The translations under genes and the position numbers were made by a program. The notes beneath the pieces were generated by a model that saw nothing but the letters and a program-made list of their open reading frames with translations, was not told the DNA's origin and made no database searches. Below, piece by piece: positions 49,536 to 63,187 of a stretch of DNA of 64,000 bases (positions are counted from its first letter, which is position 1; every line of letters starts with the position of its first letter). The stretch spans positions 388,783 through 452,782 of the forward strand of contig JAJJXM010000055.1 of the NCBI GenBank assembly GCA_024516155.1, read 5' to 3'. Source of the stretch: Pyronema omphalodes. Taxonomy: Eukaryota > Ascomycota > Pezizomycetes > Pezizales > Pyronemataceae.

Positions 49536-52500
49536 CTACAACAGACTGGCAGCAACCATACGGATCGTCTCCCACAACGTGCACCGACAACGAACAGCAC
49601 TCGATGCGCTGCTGAATAGCGCACACAACACAGCCGACATAATCCTAATACAAGAAATTCACATAACCGACATAACATACGCCACCACACACCCATCTTT
49701 CACACTGGTCTTGCCACCGCGTGGAGATAGAACCACCAACAGAACAGCCGCCTATGTGACCAGGACAAACCCATACCTCAGGGTTTCTCAGCGCACCGAT
49801 ATATGCGCGGATCCTGACCTCCAGGTCCTTGAGGTAGGCACCGACTTAATTCCTTCTTTCTTTCTTTTTAATATATACAACGAAAAACACCCCGAAAGCA
49901 ATATTTATACCATCCCGAGAGCCCTCACCCCCCTCCCCCTCCCCCGCAGGTGCATCATCACAGGTGACCTCAACGCTCACCATGCCCTGTGGAACTCCTC
50001 CACACGTTCCCCCACCCGCGCCACCGAAATAGTTGACCTCATAGAACAACGAGACTGGACCCTCGTGTCCGTCCCTGACATTCCCACCTACTACTACAAC
50101 CAAGGCCGCAGTTCTTCCGTCCTCGACCTGACCCTAGCATCGCCCCACATGACAGAGGAAACAATCAACTGGGCAATTGACGACGACAACGCTACGGGAT
50201 CTGACCATGAAGTCATACGTTTCGAAGTGCACACGACCCACCCAGACGCTGAAACAACCCCCCCAACAAACCGACTGAACTGGAAAAAGACGGATTGGGA
50301 GCTCTTCGCCGAAACCCTCCGTGCCTCGTGCTTAGCCCTCACACCATCATGGACACAATACCGCAACTACCCTACCACAGACAACCTCGATGCGTGGGCG
50401 GAGTCAATACGTGATGCCATCCTTAATGCCGCAACTACGTCCACCCCCGTACTACAAGTGACCCCACAATCGAAGAGATGGTGGACCGCAGAAGTCACCG
50501 AGGCAAGGAAAAAGATGACCAAAGCAAGACGTAAGTGGAAACGCAAACGTGACGATAGATCCCACCTAAACTACAAACAACACTGAAACGAATACCACAG
50601 GACCATTCGAACGGCGAAAGATGCAAAGTGGAAGGAATATCTTTCCCAAGCCGAAGGACCCGATGTGTGGCAGGCGTTTAGGTACACCAACCCTCGGCGT
50701 GCTCAGCTAACACCAAACCTCCGCGCAATGATAAACGGCCAAGAAACAATCTGCAGCTCCTTCGACGCAAAGGTGGAGGCCTTCCAAAAGTTGTTTCCCC
50801 CGCCGCCGCCACCACCGCCTCCGTCCGTCCTCCCCCCGCGCCGCGAGCTGCAGTGGACAACCTTTACACCGACAGAGGTAGCAACAGCGATATTCTCCTC
50901 CTCGCCGACGAAGGCGCCCGGACCCGATGGACTCACAGTCGCCTGCCTGCGCCAAGCATACCTTGCCATCCCCAAACACATGAACAACCTCTACGCCACA
51001 TTAGGGACGGTAGGCTACCATCCGCGATGCTGGCGCCAGGCCACCACAGTCATTATCGCCAAACCTAACAAGCCGGATTACAGCAATCCAAAGGCATACC
51101 GTCCAATTGCGCTCCTAAACTGCCTTGGGAAGACCCTCGAAAAACTAATGGCCACTCGCCTAGGCACGATGGCAGACTCTCACGACTTACTACATAGGGA
51201 CCAAATAGGTGGACGCCCGCAGAGATCAGCAATTGACGCGGCGATGGCGCTGGTGCACGACGTCGAGATTGGGAAATCTCACTGAATGCTAACCTCTGCC
51301 CTCTTCCTCGATGTTCGTGGAGCGTTCGACAACGTCTCTGCTGACCGCCTCCAACAAACATTACGACAGCTTGGGTGCCCGCGACCAGTAGTATCGTGGT
51401 GCCAGTCTTTCCTCGCAGATCGCACGATCGCTCTAGCGTTCGACGGGCGAACTGACACGCAACGCCCAGTGCAAACAGGCATCCCACAAGGTTCCCCTGC
51501 ATCCCCTATACTTTTCTTATTATACCTCCGCCCATTATTCGACGAACTAGAGCAGGTACACCCGTACGCCTGGACACCTAGCTACATTGACGACGTAGCG
51601 ATCGTCGTCCAGGGACGCACCAGAAAAGCGAACGCCCGCGCACTTGAGAACATTACGACAACAGCCTTTCGGTGGGCCGACGCAAACGCCGTTGCATTTG
51701 ACGATGCCAAGTCAGAGCTCCTGCATTTCCACTGGGCACGCACCGACAGCATCACTGAGGAGGAAAAAGTTAAGTTACCAAACGGTACAGTTATCACACC
51801 GGGAACACAAGGAGGAGAGAAGGATGTTGTGAGGTGGATAGGCCTGTATTTAGATAGGAAACTTAACTTTAGAAAACATGTAGCTAGACGAGTAACCGCC
51901 GCGCAAAGAACTCTGAACGCACTGTGTAGGTTAGCACGGTACGAAACAGGTCTGTCCCCCGCTGCTACGAGACTAATCTACCAGGCGTGTGTCCAGTCGA
52001 GAGCAGACTACGGCGCAGAGATATGGTGGAACCAACAAAAAGACCTTGCCCGCACCCTCCAGAATCAACAGAACACCGCCCTCCGCAGGATTCTCAACGC
52101 CTTCACCTCTACTCCGATCCTGGCCCTCCACAATGAATCCGCACTCCCCCCTGTCACAATACGTCTTGACAACCGCCAGCGGAAATACGCCCTGCGCACC
52201 CTCACTTTACCCGCCTCGCACCCTATCATCACACGCTGCCCCGTCTCGTTTCCCGCCCCGAGTATCGAGGATGCCTCCATCAACCCGGACACCGAGTACG
52301 ACCACCCGTGGCACGTCCCAGGACAAGCCCCGTCCCGCCTCCTGCACGTCATCAGCACCCTCTCCCCGTGGGTCCAACCAAACGCCGAAATCGAGGACAC
52401 CTCCCAAAACATCCCCGACGACGACCTCGCCCCTACATTAACGATCGACATCTCCTCCTCCCCGAAGGCTGAAGCTGCCGACGACCACCTCCTCCTCCTC

Positions 52501-53448
52501 CACGCCCTTCGCCAACGATCGGATACTATCCTACTGTACACGGACGGCTCTCAACTTGACGGCATAACAGGCGCAGGATACACCATCCCCCACGGGCTGC
52601 CACGACCTGTCGACTCCATAGTGCCCATGGGCGACAGAACAGAAGTCTTCGACGCGGAAGTTATGGCCATCCACGAAGGACTCCGGACATGCCTGACACA
52701 TATTCGACGCAACGACCTATACGACAAACACATCCACGTTTTTACCGACAACCAAGCCGCGATACATCGAGCCTCTCACCTCCGTCGAGGCCCCGGCCAG
52801 GAGCTCGCCTGGGCCATCCACAACACCGCTCACGACCTTCACGCTTACGGTACCCCAATTACCATCCACTGGGTCCCAGGACACACTAGTGTCCCCGGAA
52901 ACGAAGCCGCCGACGAACTGGCCCGACAGGCGACAACAGTACCGCCACGCCGACGAATACCGATATCCCTCACTTGGCTGCGCCGCCGCGCTCGAGAGAG
53001 GTACACCGAAGACTGGGCTACCTGGTTCACCTCTTCCCCCCGACCGCGCACGTACACCGCCACACACCGCCGCACAATGGACACTGCGTACACCGAAAAC
53101 CCCCGCTGGATATCAACTGCAATCCTGGGTCTTCGCACCGGCCACGGGTACTTCCTCAACTGCTTGGCCCACCCTCCATCCGACGCATACCCCTCCCGCA
53201 GCTGCAGCTGCCCAATCCATCCACCGCAGACACCTCGACACCTCCTCCTGAGCTGCCCCGACTTCCAGGCCACTCGCTCCACACTCAGGAAGGACCTCAA
53301 ACTCAGACAACACTCCCGGATCAACCTAAACACCATTCTGGACACCCCCTCCGGCACCAAGGCTCTTTCCACCTTTATCTCTGCAACCAAGGTTGCTACC
53401 TCGACCTGGGCACACTCCCGGCTAGAGAAGCCTCGCAGAAGGGGATAG
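49528..53448 (+). pseudogene. C3 ORF2 with two in-frame stops
   Basis: Same length as the intact ORF2 of C1 (1307 codons including the stop), with all domains in order. TGA at 50584-50586 replaces the Arg codon in KQHRNEY (CGA to TGA), and TGA at 51283-51285 replaces the Gly in KSHGMLT. No frameshift. Endonuclease, RT (YIDD), RNase H and CCHC motifs are otherwise complete. A recent copy inactivated by two point changes, or two base-calling errors. Confidence 0.92.
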
Positions 53449-54284
53449 ACCCCTACCGCTGACTACACTGACCGCAGTACCTTAGGAACTTTCGCGCCCG
53501 CTGATTTTGCAGTGCTTTCTTACTTAGGATTTCTGTTTTGTAAAAAAAAAAAAAAGAAAAGGGGACAAGCAAAAGGGGAAGGTAGAAGAGGGATAGGCGG
53601 AGAGAAAGGGAACGAGCACGCGGTGACGGGATCGGGCTGGGGTCGTTGCTTGGGTCTGCTTGGGGTTCGGGTGTTTTGAGTTTTGAGTTTTCTTTTCTTT
53701 GTCTTTCAAGTGTTTGTCTTACGGGTTGGAGTTGTTTTATGGTACGGCGGGTGAGAAGGGAACGGATAGTGGAATGGTGCACAGGAAGGGAGATGAAGGG
53801 GACGGCAGGCGAGAGAGGGCAGACGAGTTTCTTTTGTACTTTCCTTTGTTTGGGTGCGACGATGTTTTTCTTATGTTCGGAGGACGGGAGGAGTGCGAGG
53901 CGTTGCGAAAGGAGAGAGAGGGGCACGGGGAAGGGGCAGAGGAGGGCGGCGGGAGTTACCTTTTTCTTTTGTACGCGGAGGAAACAAAGGCGGTAAAATG
54001 GCTAAACATGGGAAGGGGAAGGGAGGAGGAAAGGGAGGAGCCCGGCGAGGCGGCCTCCGTGCAAGCAGGGCACTTGGAACATCAGACGCGCTTGGACAAG
54101 AAACCCCTGTAGTAACAGTGGGGACAGACCCCACAACCACAACGATCAAGAGGAGGAGACTGGTAGAGGTGGAGACTGGGTTTTTGCTTTTACATTTCTT
54201 TCTTCTTCTCTTTTGTATTTATCTGTCCCTTGTCATAACCTTCGGGTTGCAAACAAGTAATGAGAGAACAAACAAACAAACAAA

Positions 54285-56233
54285 CCCCTCTCACCCGCCG
54301 TACCATAAAACAACTCCAACCCGTAAGAGAAACAATTGAAAGACAAAGAAAAGAAAACTCAAAACACCCGAACCCCAAGCAGACCCAAGCAACGACCCCA
54401 GCCCGATCCCGTCACCGCGTGCCCGTTCCCTTTCTCTCCGCCTATCCCTCTTCTACCTTCCCCTTTTTGCTTGTCCCTTTTTTTTTTTTTTTTTTTCAAA
54501 ACAGAAATCCTAAGTAAGAAAGCACTGCAAAATCAGCGCGCGCGAAAGTTCCTAAGGTACTGTGGTCAGTGTAGTCAGCGGTAGGGGTCTATCCCCTTCT
54601 GCGAGGCTTCTCTAGCCGGGAGTGTGCCCAGGTCGAGGTAGCAACCTTGGTTGCAGAGATAAAGGTGGAAAGAGCCTTGGTGCCGGAGGGGGTGTCCAGA
54701 ATGGTGTTTAGGTTGATCCGGGAGTGTTGTCTGAGTTTGAGGTCCTTCCTGAGTGTGGAGCGAGCGGCCTGGAAGTCGGGGCAGCTCAGGAGGAGGTGTC
54801 GAGTCGTCTGCGGTGGATGGATTGGGCAGCTGCAGCTGCGGGAGGGGTATGCGTCGGATGGAGGGTGGGCCAAGCAGTTGAGGAAGTACCCGTGGCCGGT
54901 GCGAAGACCCAGGATTGCAGTTGATATCCAGCGGGGGTTTTCGGTGTACGCAGTGTCCATTTTGCGGCGGTGTGTGGCGGCGTACGTGCGCGGTCGGGGG
55001 AAAGAGGTGAACCAGGTAGCACAGTCTTCGGTGTACCTCTCTCGAGCGCGGCGGCGCAGCCAAGTGAGGGATATCGGTATTTGTCGGCGTGGCGGTACTG
55101 TTGTCGCCTGTCGGGCCAGTTCGTCGGCGGCTTCGTTTCCGGGGACGCTAGTGTGTCCTGGGACCCAGTGGATGGTAATTGAGGTACCGTAAGTGTGAAG
55201 GTCGTGAGCGGTGTTGTGGATGGCCCAGGCGAGCTCCTGGCCGGGGCCTCGACGGAGGTGAGAGGCTCGACGTATCGCGGCTTGGTTGTCGGTAAAAACG
55301 TGGATGTGTTTGTCGTATAGGTCGTTGCGTCGAATATGTGTCAGGCATGTCCGGAGTCCTTCGTGGATGGCCATAACTTCCGCGTCGAAGACTTCTGTTC
55401 TGTCGCCCATGGGCACTATGGAGTTGACAGGTCGTGGCAGCCCGTGGGGGATGGTGCATCCTGCGCCTGTTATGCCGTCAAGTTGAGAGCCGTCCGTGTA
55501 CAGTAGGATAGTATCCGATCGTTGGCGAAGGGCGTGGAGGAGGAGGAGGTGGTCGTCGGCAGCGTCAGCCTTCGGGGAGGAGGAGATGTCGATCGTTAAT
55601 GTAGGGGCGAGGTTGTCGTCGGGGATGTTTTGGGAGGTGTCCTCGATTTCGGCGTTTGGTTGGACCCACGGGGAGAGGGTGCTGATGACGTGCAGGAGGC
55701 GGGACGGGGCTTGTCCTGGGACGTGCCACGGGTGGTCGTACTCGGTGTCCGGGTTGATGGAGGCATCATCGATACTCGGGGCGGGAAACGAGGCGGGGCA
55801 GCGTGTGATGATAGGGTGCGAAGCGGGTAAGGTGAGGGTGCGCAGGGCGTATTTCCGCTGGCGGTTGTCAAGACGTATTGTGACGGGGGGGAGTGCGGAT
55901 TCATTGTGGAGGGCCAGGATCGGAGTAGAGGTGAAAGCGTTGAGAATCCTGCGGAGGGCGGTGTTCTGTTGATTCTGGAGGGTGCGGGCAAGGTCTTTTT
56001 GTTGGTTCCACCATATCTCTGCGCCGTAGTCTGCTCTCGACTGGACACACACCTGGTAGATTAGTCTTGTAGCAGCGGGGGACAGACCTGTTTCGTACCG
56101 TGCTAACCTACACAGTGCGTTCAGAGTTCTTTGCGCGGCGGTTACTCGTCTAGCTACATGTTTTCTAAAGTTAAGTTTCCTATCTAAATACAGGCCTATC
56201 CACCTCACAACATCCTTCTCTCCTCCTTGTGTT
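54285..56233 (-). mobile_element. C2 LINE, middle piece
   Basis: Continues the C2 3' UTR from the other side of C3, including its internal A-tract (54478-54496), then the ORF2 C-terminal half up to TTCTCTCCTCCTTGTGTT at 56216-56233, where C4 is inserted. The element resumes at 63188. Confidence 0.9.
54589..56233 (-). pseudogene. C2 ORF2, from after RT to the stop
   Basis: Open frame from QGGEKDVVRWIGLYLDRKLN through the connector, RNase H (YTDGSQLDGITGAG, EVFDAEVMAI, FTDNQAAIRRA, HWVPGH) and the C-terminal CCHC (CPIHPPQTTRHLLLSC) to the end EKPRRRG. Local changes include CTIPHG for YTIPHG and EDCATWF for EDWATWF. The upstream open frame through the C4 tail is accidental. Confidence 0.9.
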
Positions 56234-56960
56234 TGTTTGTTTGTTTGTTTGTTTGTTCTCTCATTACTTGTTTGCAACCCGAAGGTTATGACAAGGGACA
56301 GATAAATACAAAAGAGAAGAAGAAAGAAATGTAAAAGCAAAAACCCAGTCTCCACCTCTACCAGTCTCCTCCTCTTGATCGTTGTGGTTGTGGGGTCTGT
56401 CCCCACTGTTACTACAGGGGTTTCTTGTCCAAGCGCGTCTGATGTTCCAAGTGCCCTGCTTGCACGGAGGCCGCCTCGCCGGGCTCCTCCCTTTCCTCCT
56501 CCCTTCCCCTTCCCATGTTTAGCCATTTTACCGCCTTTGTTTCCTCCGCGTACAAAAGAAAAAGGTAACTCCCGCCGCCCTCCTCTGCCCCTTCCCCGTG
56601 CCCCTCTCTCTCCTTTCGCAACGCCTCGCACTCCTCCCGTCCTCCGAACATAAGAAAAACATCGTCGCACCCAAACAAAGGAAAGTACAAAAGAAACTCG
56701 TCTGCCCTCTCTCGCCTGCCGTCCCCTTCATCTCCCTTCCTGTGCACCATTCCACTATCCGTTCCCTTCTCACCCGCCGTACCATAAAACAACTCCAACC
56801 CGTAAGACAAACACTTGAAAGACAAAGAAAAGAAAACTCAAAACTCAAAACACCCGAACCCCAAGCAGACCCAAGCAACGACCCCAGCCCGATCCCGTCA
56901 CCGCGTGCTCGTTCCCTTTCTCTCCGCCTATCCCTCTTCTACCTTCCCCTTTTGCTTGTC

Positions 56961-57004
<44 letters not shown>

Positions 57005-57092
57005 ACAGAAATCCTAAGTAAGAAAGCACTGCAAAATCAGCGCGCGCGAAAGTTCCTAAGGTACTGCGGTCAGTGTAGTCAGCGGTAGGGGT

Positions 57093-60000
57093 CTATCCCC
57101 TTCTGCGAGGCTTCTCTAGCCGGGAGTGTGCCCAGGTCGAGGTAGCAACCTTGGTTGCAGAGATAAAGGTGGAAAGAGCCTTGGTGCCGGAGGGGGTGTC
57201 CAGAATGGTGTTTAGGTTGATCCGGGAGTGTGTTGTCTGAGTTTGAGGTCCTTCCTGAGTGTGGAGCGAGCGGCCTGGAAGTCGGGGCAGCTCAGGAGGA
57301 GGTGTCGAGGTGTCTGCGGTGGATGGATTGGGCAGCTGCAGCTGCGGGAGGGGTATGCGTGGGATGGAGGGTGGGCCAAGCAGTTGAGGAAGTACCCGTG
57401 GCCAGTGCGAAGACCCAGGATTGCAGTTGATATCCAGCGGGGGTTTTCGGTGTACGCAGTGTCCATTGTGCGGCGGTGTGTGGCGGTGTACGTGCGCGGT
57501 CGGGGGGAAGAGGTGAACCAGGTAGCCCAGTCTTCGGTGTACCTCTCTCGAGCGCGGCGGCGCAGCCAAGTGAGGGATATCGGTATTCGTCGGCGTGGCG
57601 GTACTGTTGTCGCCTGTCGGGCCAGTTCGTCGGCGGCTTCGTTTCCGGGGACGCTAGTGTGTCCTGGGACCCAGTGGATGGTAATTGGGGTACCGTAAGC
57701 GTGAAGGTCGTGAGCGGTGTTGTGGACGGCCCAGGCGAGCTCCTGGCCGGGGCCTCGACGGAGGTGAGAGGCTCGATGTATCGCGGCTTGGTTGTCGGTA
57801 AAAACGTGGATGTGTTTGTCGTATAGGTCGTTGCGTCGAATATGTGTCAGGCATGTCCGGAGTCCTTCGTGGATGGCCATAACCTCCGCGTCGAAGACTT
57901 CTGTTCTGTCGCCCATGGGCACTATGGAGTCGACAGGTCGTGGCAGCCCGTGGGGGATGGTGTATCCTGCGCCTGTTATGCCGTCAAGTTGAGAGCCGTC
58001 CGTGTACAGTAGGATAGTATCCGATCGTTGGCGAAGGGCGTGGAGGAGGAGGAGGTGGTCGTCGGCAGCTTCAGCCTTCGGGGAGGAGGAGATGTCGATC
58101 GTTAATGTAGGGGCGAGGTCGTCGTCGGGGATGTTTTGGGAGGTGTCCTCGATTTCGGCGTTTGGTTGGACCCACGGGGAGAGGGTGCTGATGACGTGCA
58201 GGAGGCGGGACGGGGCTTGTCCTGGGACGTGCCACGGGTGGTCGTACTCGGTGTCCGGGTTGATGGAGGCATCCTCGATACTCGGGGCGGGAAACGAGAC
58301 GGGGCAGCGTGTGATGATAGGGTGCGAGGCGGGTAAAGTGAGGGTGCGCAGGGCGTATTTCCGCTGGCGGTTGTCAAGACGTATTGTGACGGGGGGGAGT
58401 GCGGATTCATTGTGGAGGGCCAGGATCGGAGTAGAGGTGAAGGCGTTGAGAATCCTGCGGAGGGCGGTGTTCTGTTGATTCTGGAGGGTGCGGGCAAGGT
58501 CTTTTTGTTGGTTCCACCATATCTCTGCGCCGTAGTCTGCTCTCGACTGGACACACGCCTGGTAGATTAGTCTCGTAGCAGCGGGGGACAGACCTGTTTC
58601 GTACCGTGCTAACCTACACAGTGCGTTCAGAGTTCTTTGCGCGGCGGTTACTCGTCTAGCTACATGTTTTCTAAAGTTAAGTTTCCTATCTAAATACAGG
58701 CCTATCCACCTCACAACATCCTTCTCTCCTCCTTGTGTTCCCGGTGTGATAACTGTACCGTTTGGTAACTTAACTTTTTCCTCCTCAGTGATGCTGTCGG
58801 TGCGTGCCCAGTGGAAATGCAGGAGCTCTGACTTGGCATCGTCAAATGCAACGGCGTTTGCGTCGGCCCACCGAAAGGCTGTTGTCGTAATGTTCTCAAG
58901 TGCGCGGGCGTTCGCTTTTCTGGTGCGTCCCTGGACGACGATCGCTACGTCGTCAATGTAGCTAGGTGTCCAGGCGTACGGGTGTACCTGCTCTAGTTCG
59001 TCGAATAATGGGCGGAGGTATAATAAGAAAAGTATGGGGGATGCAGGGGAACCTTGTGGGATGCCTGTTTGCACTGGGCGTTGCGTGTCAGTTCGCCCGT
59101 CGAACGCTAGAGCGATCGTGCGATCTGCGAGGAAAGACTGGCACCACGATACTACTGGTCGCGGGCACCCAAGCTGTCGTAATGTTTGTTGGAGGCGGTC
59201 AGCAGAGACGTTGTCGAACGCTCCACGAACATCGAGGAAGAGGGCAGAGGTTAGCATTCCGTGAGATTTCCCAATCTCGACGTCGTGCACCAGCGCCATC
59301 GCCGCGTCAATTGCTGATCTCTGCGGGCGTCCACCTATTTGGTCCCTATGTAGTAAGTCGTGAGAGTCTGCCATCGTGCCTAGGCGAGTGGCCATTAGTT
59401 TTTCGAGGGTCTTCCCAAGGCAGTTTAGGAGCGCAATCGGACGGTATGCCTTTGGATTGCTGTAATCCGGCTTGTTAGGTTTGGCGATAATGACTGTGGT
59501 GGCCTGGCGCCAGCATCGCGGATGGTAGCCTACCGTCCCTAATGTGGCGTAGAGGTTGTTCATGTGTTTGGGGATGGCAAGGTATGCTTGGCGCAGGCAG
59601 GCGAATGTGAGTCCATCGGGTCCGGGCGCCTTCGTCGGCGAGGAGGAGAATATCGCTGTTTCTACCTCTGTCGGTGTAAAGGTTGTCCACTGCAGCTCGC
59701 GGCGCGGGGGGAGGACGGACGGAGGCGGTGGTGGCGGCGGCGGGGGAAACAACTTTTGGAAGGCCTCCACCTTTGCGTCGAAGGAGCTGCAGATTGTTTC
59801 TTGGCCGTTTATCATTGCGCGGAGGTTTGGTGTTAGCTGAGCACGCCGAGGGTTGGTGTACCTAAACGCCTGCCACACATCGGGTCCTTCGGCTTGGGAA
59901 AGATATTCCTTCCACTTTGCATCTTTCGCCGTTCGAATGGTCCTGTGGTATTCGTTTCGGTGTTGTTTGTAGTTTAGGTGGGATCTATCGTCACGTTTGC

Positions 60001-61014
60001 GTTTCCACTTACGTCTTGCTTTGGTCATCTTTTTCCTTGCCTCGGTGACTTCTGCGGTCCACCATCTCTTCGATTGTGGGGTCACTTGTAGTACGGGGGT
60101 GGACGTAGTTGCGGCATTAAGGATGGCATCACGTATTGACTCCGCCCACGCATCGAGGTTGTCTGTGGTAGGGTAGTTGCGGTATTGTGTCCATGATGGT
60201 GTGAGGGCTAAGCACGAGGCACGGAGGGTTTCGGCGAAGAGCTCCCAATCCGTCTTTTTCCAGTTCAGTCGGTTTGTTGGGGGGGTTGTTTCAGCGTCTG
60301 GGTGGGTCGTGTGCACTTCGAAACGTATGACTTCATGGTCAGATCCCGTAGCGTTGTCGTCGTCAATTGCCCAGTTGATTGTTTCCTCTGTCATGTGGGG
60401 CGATGCTAGGGTCAGGTCGAGGACGGAAGAACTGCGGCCTTGGTTGTAGTAGTAGGTGGGAATGTCAGGGACGGACACGAGGGTCCAGTCTCGTTGTTCG
60501 ATGAGGTCAACTATTTCGGTGGCGCGGGTGGGGGAACGTGTGGAGGAGTTCCACAGGGCATGGTGAGCGTTGAGGTCACCTGTGATGATGCACCTGCGGG
60601 GGAGGGGGAGGGGGGTGAGGGCTCTCGGGATGGTATAAATATTGCTTTCGGGGTGTTTTCGTTGTATATATTAAAAAGAAAGAAAGAAGGAATTAAGTCG
60701 GTGCCTACCTCAAGGACCTGGAGGTCAGGATCCGCGCATATATCGGTGCGCTGAGAAACCCTGAGGTATGGGTTTGTCCTGGTCACATAGGCGGCTGTTC
60801 TGTTGGTGGTTCTATCTCCACGCGGTGGCAAGACCAGTGTGAAAGATGGGTGTGTGGTGGCGTATGTTATGTCGGTTATGTGAATTTCTTGTATTAGGAT
60901 TATGTCGGCTGTGTTGTGTGCGCTATTCAGCAGCGCATCGAGTGCTGTTCGTTCTCGGTTCACGTTGTGGGAGACGATCCGTATGGTTGCTGCCAGTCTG
61001 TTGTAGCTAGACAT
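57093..61014 (-). pseudogene. C4 ORF2 with two frameshifts
   Basis: ATG at 61014. One missing T in a T-run near 60655 shifts the frame after FLLFNIYNE; a long clean frame of 1088 codons (60478-57212) then covers the rest of the endonuclease, RT, RNase H and zinc finger; a duplicated TG near 57230 shifts the last ~45 codons (HSRINLNTILDTPSGTKAL to the stop). All catalytic motifs are present. The two indels would inactivate it. Confidence 0.9.
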
Positions 61015-62734
61015 GGGCGTTCATCTCAGTGTCTCTGTCGGCTGGGTTGGGTGGGGCGGCGGCGGGGTTTTGTGACGCTGTCCAGGCTTCTTTGAATATG
61101 CGGATGCGTACGGGGCATTGCTTGCTGAAGCCTGGGTGGTCGAGGTCGGGGAGGTTGGCGTCCGCGCAGTTTTTGCAATGGTATCTAGTGTGCTCACAAC
61201 TCTTACCTTTGCTTTGGGGGCAGTCGTTGCAGGCGTGGTCGTCCGTGGGGTGGTTCTGGCCGCAGATGCCGCAGGTGGGGCCTTGCGGTCCAGTGCAGTT
61301 GGTGTAGTGGTGGCCAAAGAGCAAGCAGCGCCGACACTGGTCGGTCCGTCGGGCAGAGTGGTACTCGGTGACTCTTCGGGGCTCGAAGAGTACCATGACC
61401 CGTTTGCGCTTCAGGAGTGCGAGCTCTTCGGCGGTACGTACCGCAATAACCACACTGGACGCTTCCTTGCCCACACGTTTTCTCCGCGGTCGTCATATAT
61501 CGGGGGGGGTTGCGCCAGGGTGACATGTCCGTTGCTGCGTTCGATCTCCTCTTGGAGGAGGCGCATTCCGTCGGGGGAGGTCGGGGTATTGGCTCGTGGG
61601 GATTCCATGAACTGCGAGCTTATACCACCGCTCGTTCAGGGCGGGGTGCGGCGATGGAGGTGTTGACCTGTTGCGTCGCTGTGTGTATGGTCCCTAGGTT
61701 CTTGGTCAGCTCGGATTCAGTGGTGCCGTCTGTCATGGTCACGATGAGGTTTCCTGATGAGGCTTGTCTGATCGTGGCGACAGCCATGTGAGGCGGCGCC
61801 TGCGTCTGGGTGAGTGGCAGCGTTGATCGCCCTTCCCAGTTGGGCTTTGGTATTGACGTCGATTTCCGCAGGGTTGGGGCAGGGCAGGAGGATTTCCTGG
61901 GGGCGGGTGCGTTGGCGTCGGGGGTGCGGTTTTGCGGGGGGGTTGCTTTTGGGGGCGTGGGCGGGGAAGGAGAGGTCAGCGACGGTTGTGCCGGAGGTCC
62001 ACGGCTGGTGAGTGGTCGTGGGGGGGTTGTGACGGCGAGTAGTGGTGGAGGTCGGTATGGCGATGTTGTGGTGGCGAAGGGCGTTTTCCAGGAGTCGGCA
62101 TCGTTCTTTTCCAGTATTGGAGGTCGTCGGGGGGTGAGTTGGCGGTGGTCGTTTGTTCGGGGTGGGGTTGACGTTGGGGTTTGTGTCGGAGGGGGCGGGC
62201 TGGGTTTGTGATTTTGTCGAGTCTTTTGTTGATGGTGTCGATGGAACGGACAATAGGTCGGAGCGCGTCGTTGGTTGTTTTTCGAAATCATGGGGCGATG
62301 GCTGAGAGGAGGTCGTTGTCGGGCTGAGGCTGGGGGTTGGGGGTTGACGTCGGAAGCAGTTATTGCGTGCTGGCTGTCGTCGAGGTTCAGGTCAGAGTCG
62401 GATTCGGAGTCGGTGTCGGGGCAAGCTGTTCAGTGTCCATGGCGGTCGGCATTGTTTGACGGGGGGGTCCCATCGAGGTTCACGTGGGTTTTGTTTTCGG
62501 TCGGAGTGACATTTTTGCGGAGGAGGTCGAGGTCACGTCTAGAGGCGGATTTTTTCGGCGGGGGGGTTTGGTGACTTTTCCGGAGGACGGTCGTTGATTT
62601 CTTAGAGGTCGCGATGGCGGAGGATGCCAGCGTTGCGGGGGCGTTGATATCGGGAAAGCTCGTCGGGGCTAAAAATATGCTCGGGTACCTGCATACGCGA
62701 GGGGCGTGGCGGGGATGGGTGCGTTAGCGTCCAT
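61007..62734 (-). pseudogene. C4 ORF1, several frameshifts
   Basis: ATG at 62734 (codons of MDAN), end at 61007 (EMNAHV, TAG). The C-terminal 155 residues (zinc knuckles) are open from 61474. Upstream there are single-base indels near 61484, 61508, 61580, 61640, 61815, 61940, 62110, 62190 and others relative to C1 and C3. Their density rises suddenly here and continues into a different element, which suggests sequence error. Confidence 0.8.
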
Positions 62735-63187
62735 CGCTTAACCGGTGTGAGGTAGGTAAGCGATGGCGAAGAGTCACGTGAGGAGGGCTCTTGCTAAGCG
62801 AGCACGAAAATTTCTCGCGAGGAAAAGGGGTCCGGAGGGGGGGATATTTGGGGGATCACCACAACCAGTGCTGCTGGTGGGTGGGTGGATTTGGGGGGGG
62901 GGGGATTTCGGTATGCCGAAACCGAAAATAAGGTCGGTTTGATGATTGGGGGGCGGGGGTGGCGTGGTGAGCGGCGTTGATGAAAGTGCCCGGAATCCGG
63001 CCCGGAGGTCCCAGAATCGCGTTTTTCCGCTGAATCTCAACGGTAAACGGTAGCTGGGTTCTGAAAATCGAGATTCGGGGTAATTCCGAGGTAAGAAATC
63101 GATTGCCGATTCGAAAATCGGGGAGGAAATTGTTGTTGTTGTCGCAAATGCAGGGGGGGGGTCAGCGGTGCTGTGTGGTGTCGACGA
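62735..63187 (-). promoter_or_regulatory. C4 LINE 5' UTR
   Basis: Counterpart of 45474-45909 with the TTTCGG-TATG-CCGAAA hairpin (62906-62921), G-runs and the 5' terminal C-run near 63152-63160. Several small indels separate the two copies. Confidence 0.6.

Larger units (their letters stand above)
48514..54284 (+). mobile_element. C3: family-C LINE, 5'-truncated, with 13-bp duplication
   Basis: Plus-strand insertion in the 3' UTR of C2, flanked by perfect CCCCTCTCACCCG copies (48501-48513 and 54285-54297). It begins within ORF1 and ends with the hairpin AACC-TTCG-GGTT (54237-54248) and a (CAAA)n tail. ORF2 has two nonsense codons. It shares specific variants with C4 (for example SIEDASIN, KAEAADDH, YGTPITIHW), so C3 and C4 are sister copies. 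Confidence 0.93.
56234..63187 (-). mobile_element. C4: full-length family-C LINE with 16-18 bp duplication
   Basis: Complete minus-strand copy of about 6.95 kb inserted into ORF2 of C2. Target duplication TTCTCTCCTCCTTGTGTT at 56216-56233 and 63188-63205 (the last bases may belong to the tail). 5' end ACACCACACAGC near 63181 with a few extra bases, 5' UTR, ORF1, ORF2, 3' UTR with a T36 run on the plus strand (56964-56999), the hairpin AACC-TTCG-GGTT (56287-56276), and tail. Confidence 0.92.

Noticed and set aside
54589..56670. A 693-residue fusion protein combining an N-terminal basic region and LINE RNase H
   Set aside because: The first ~145 residues are read through the 3' UTR and CAAA tail of C4; only the part below 56233 is the C2 ORF2.
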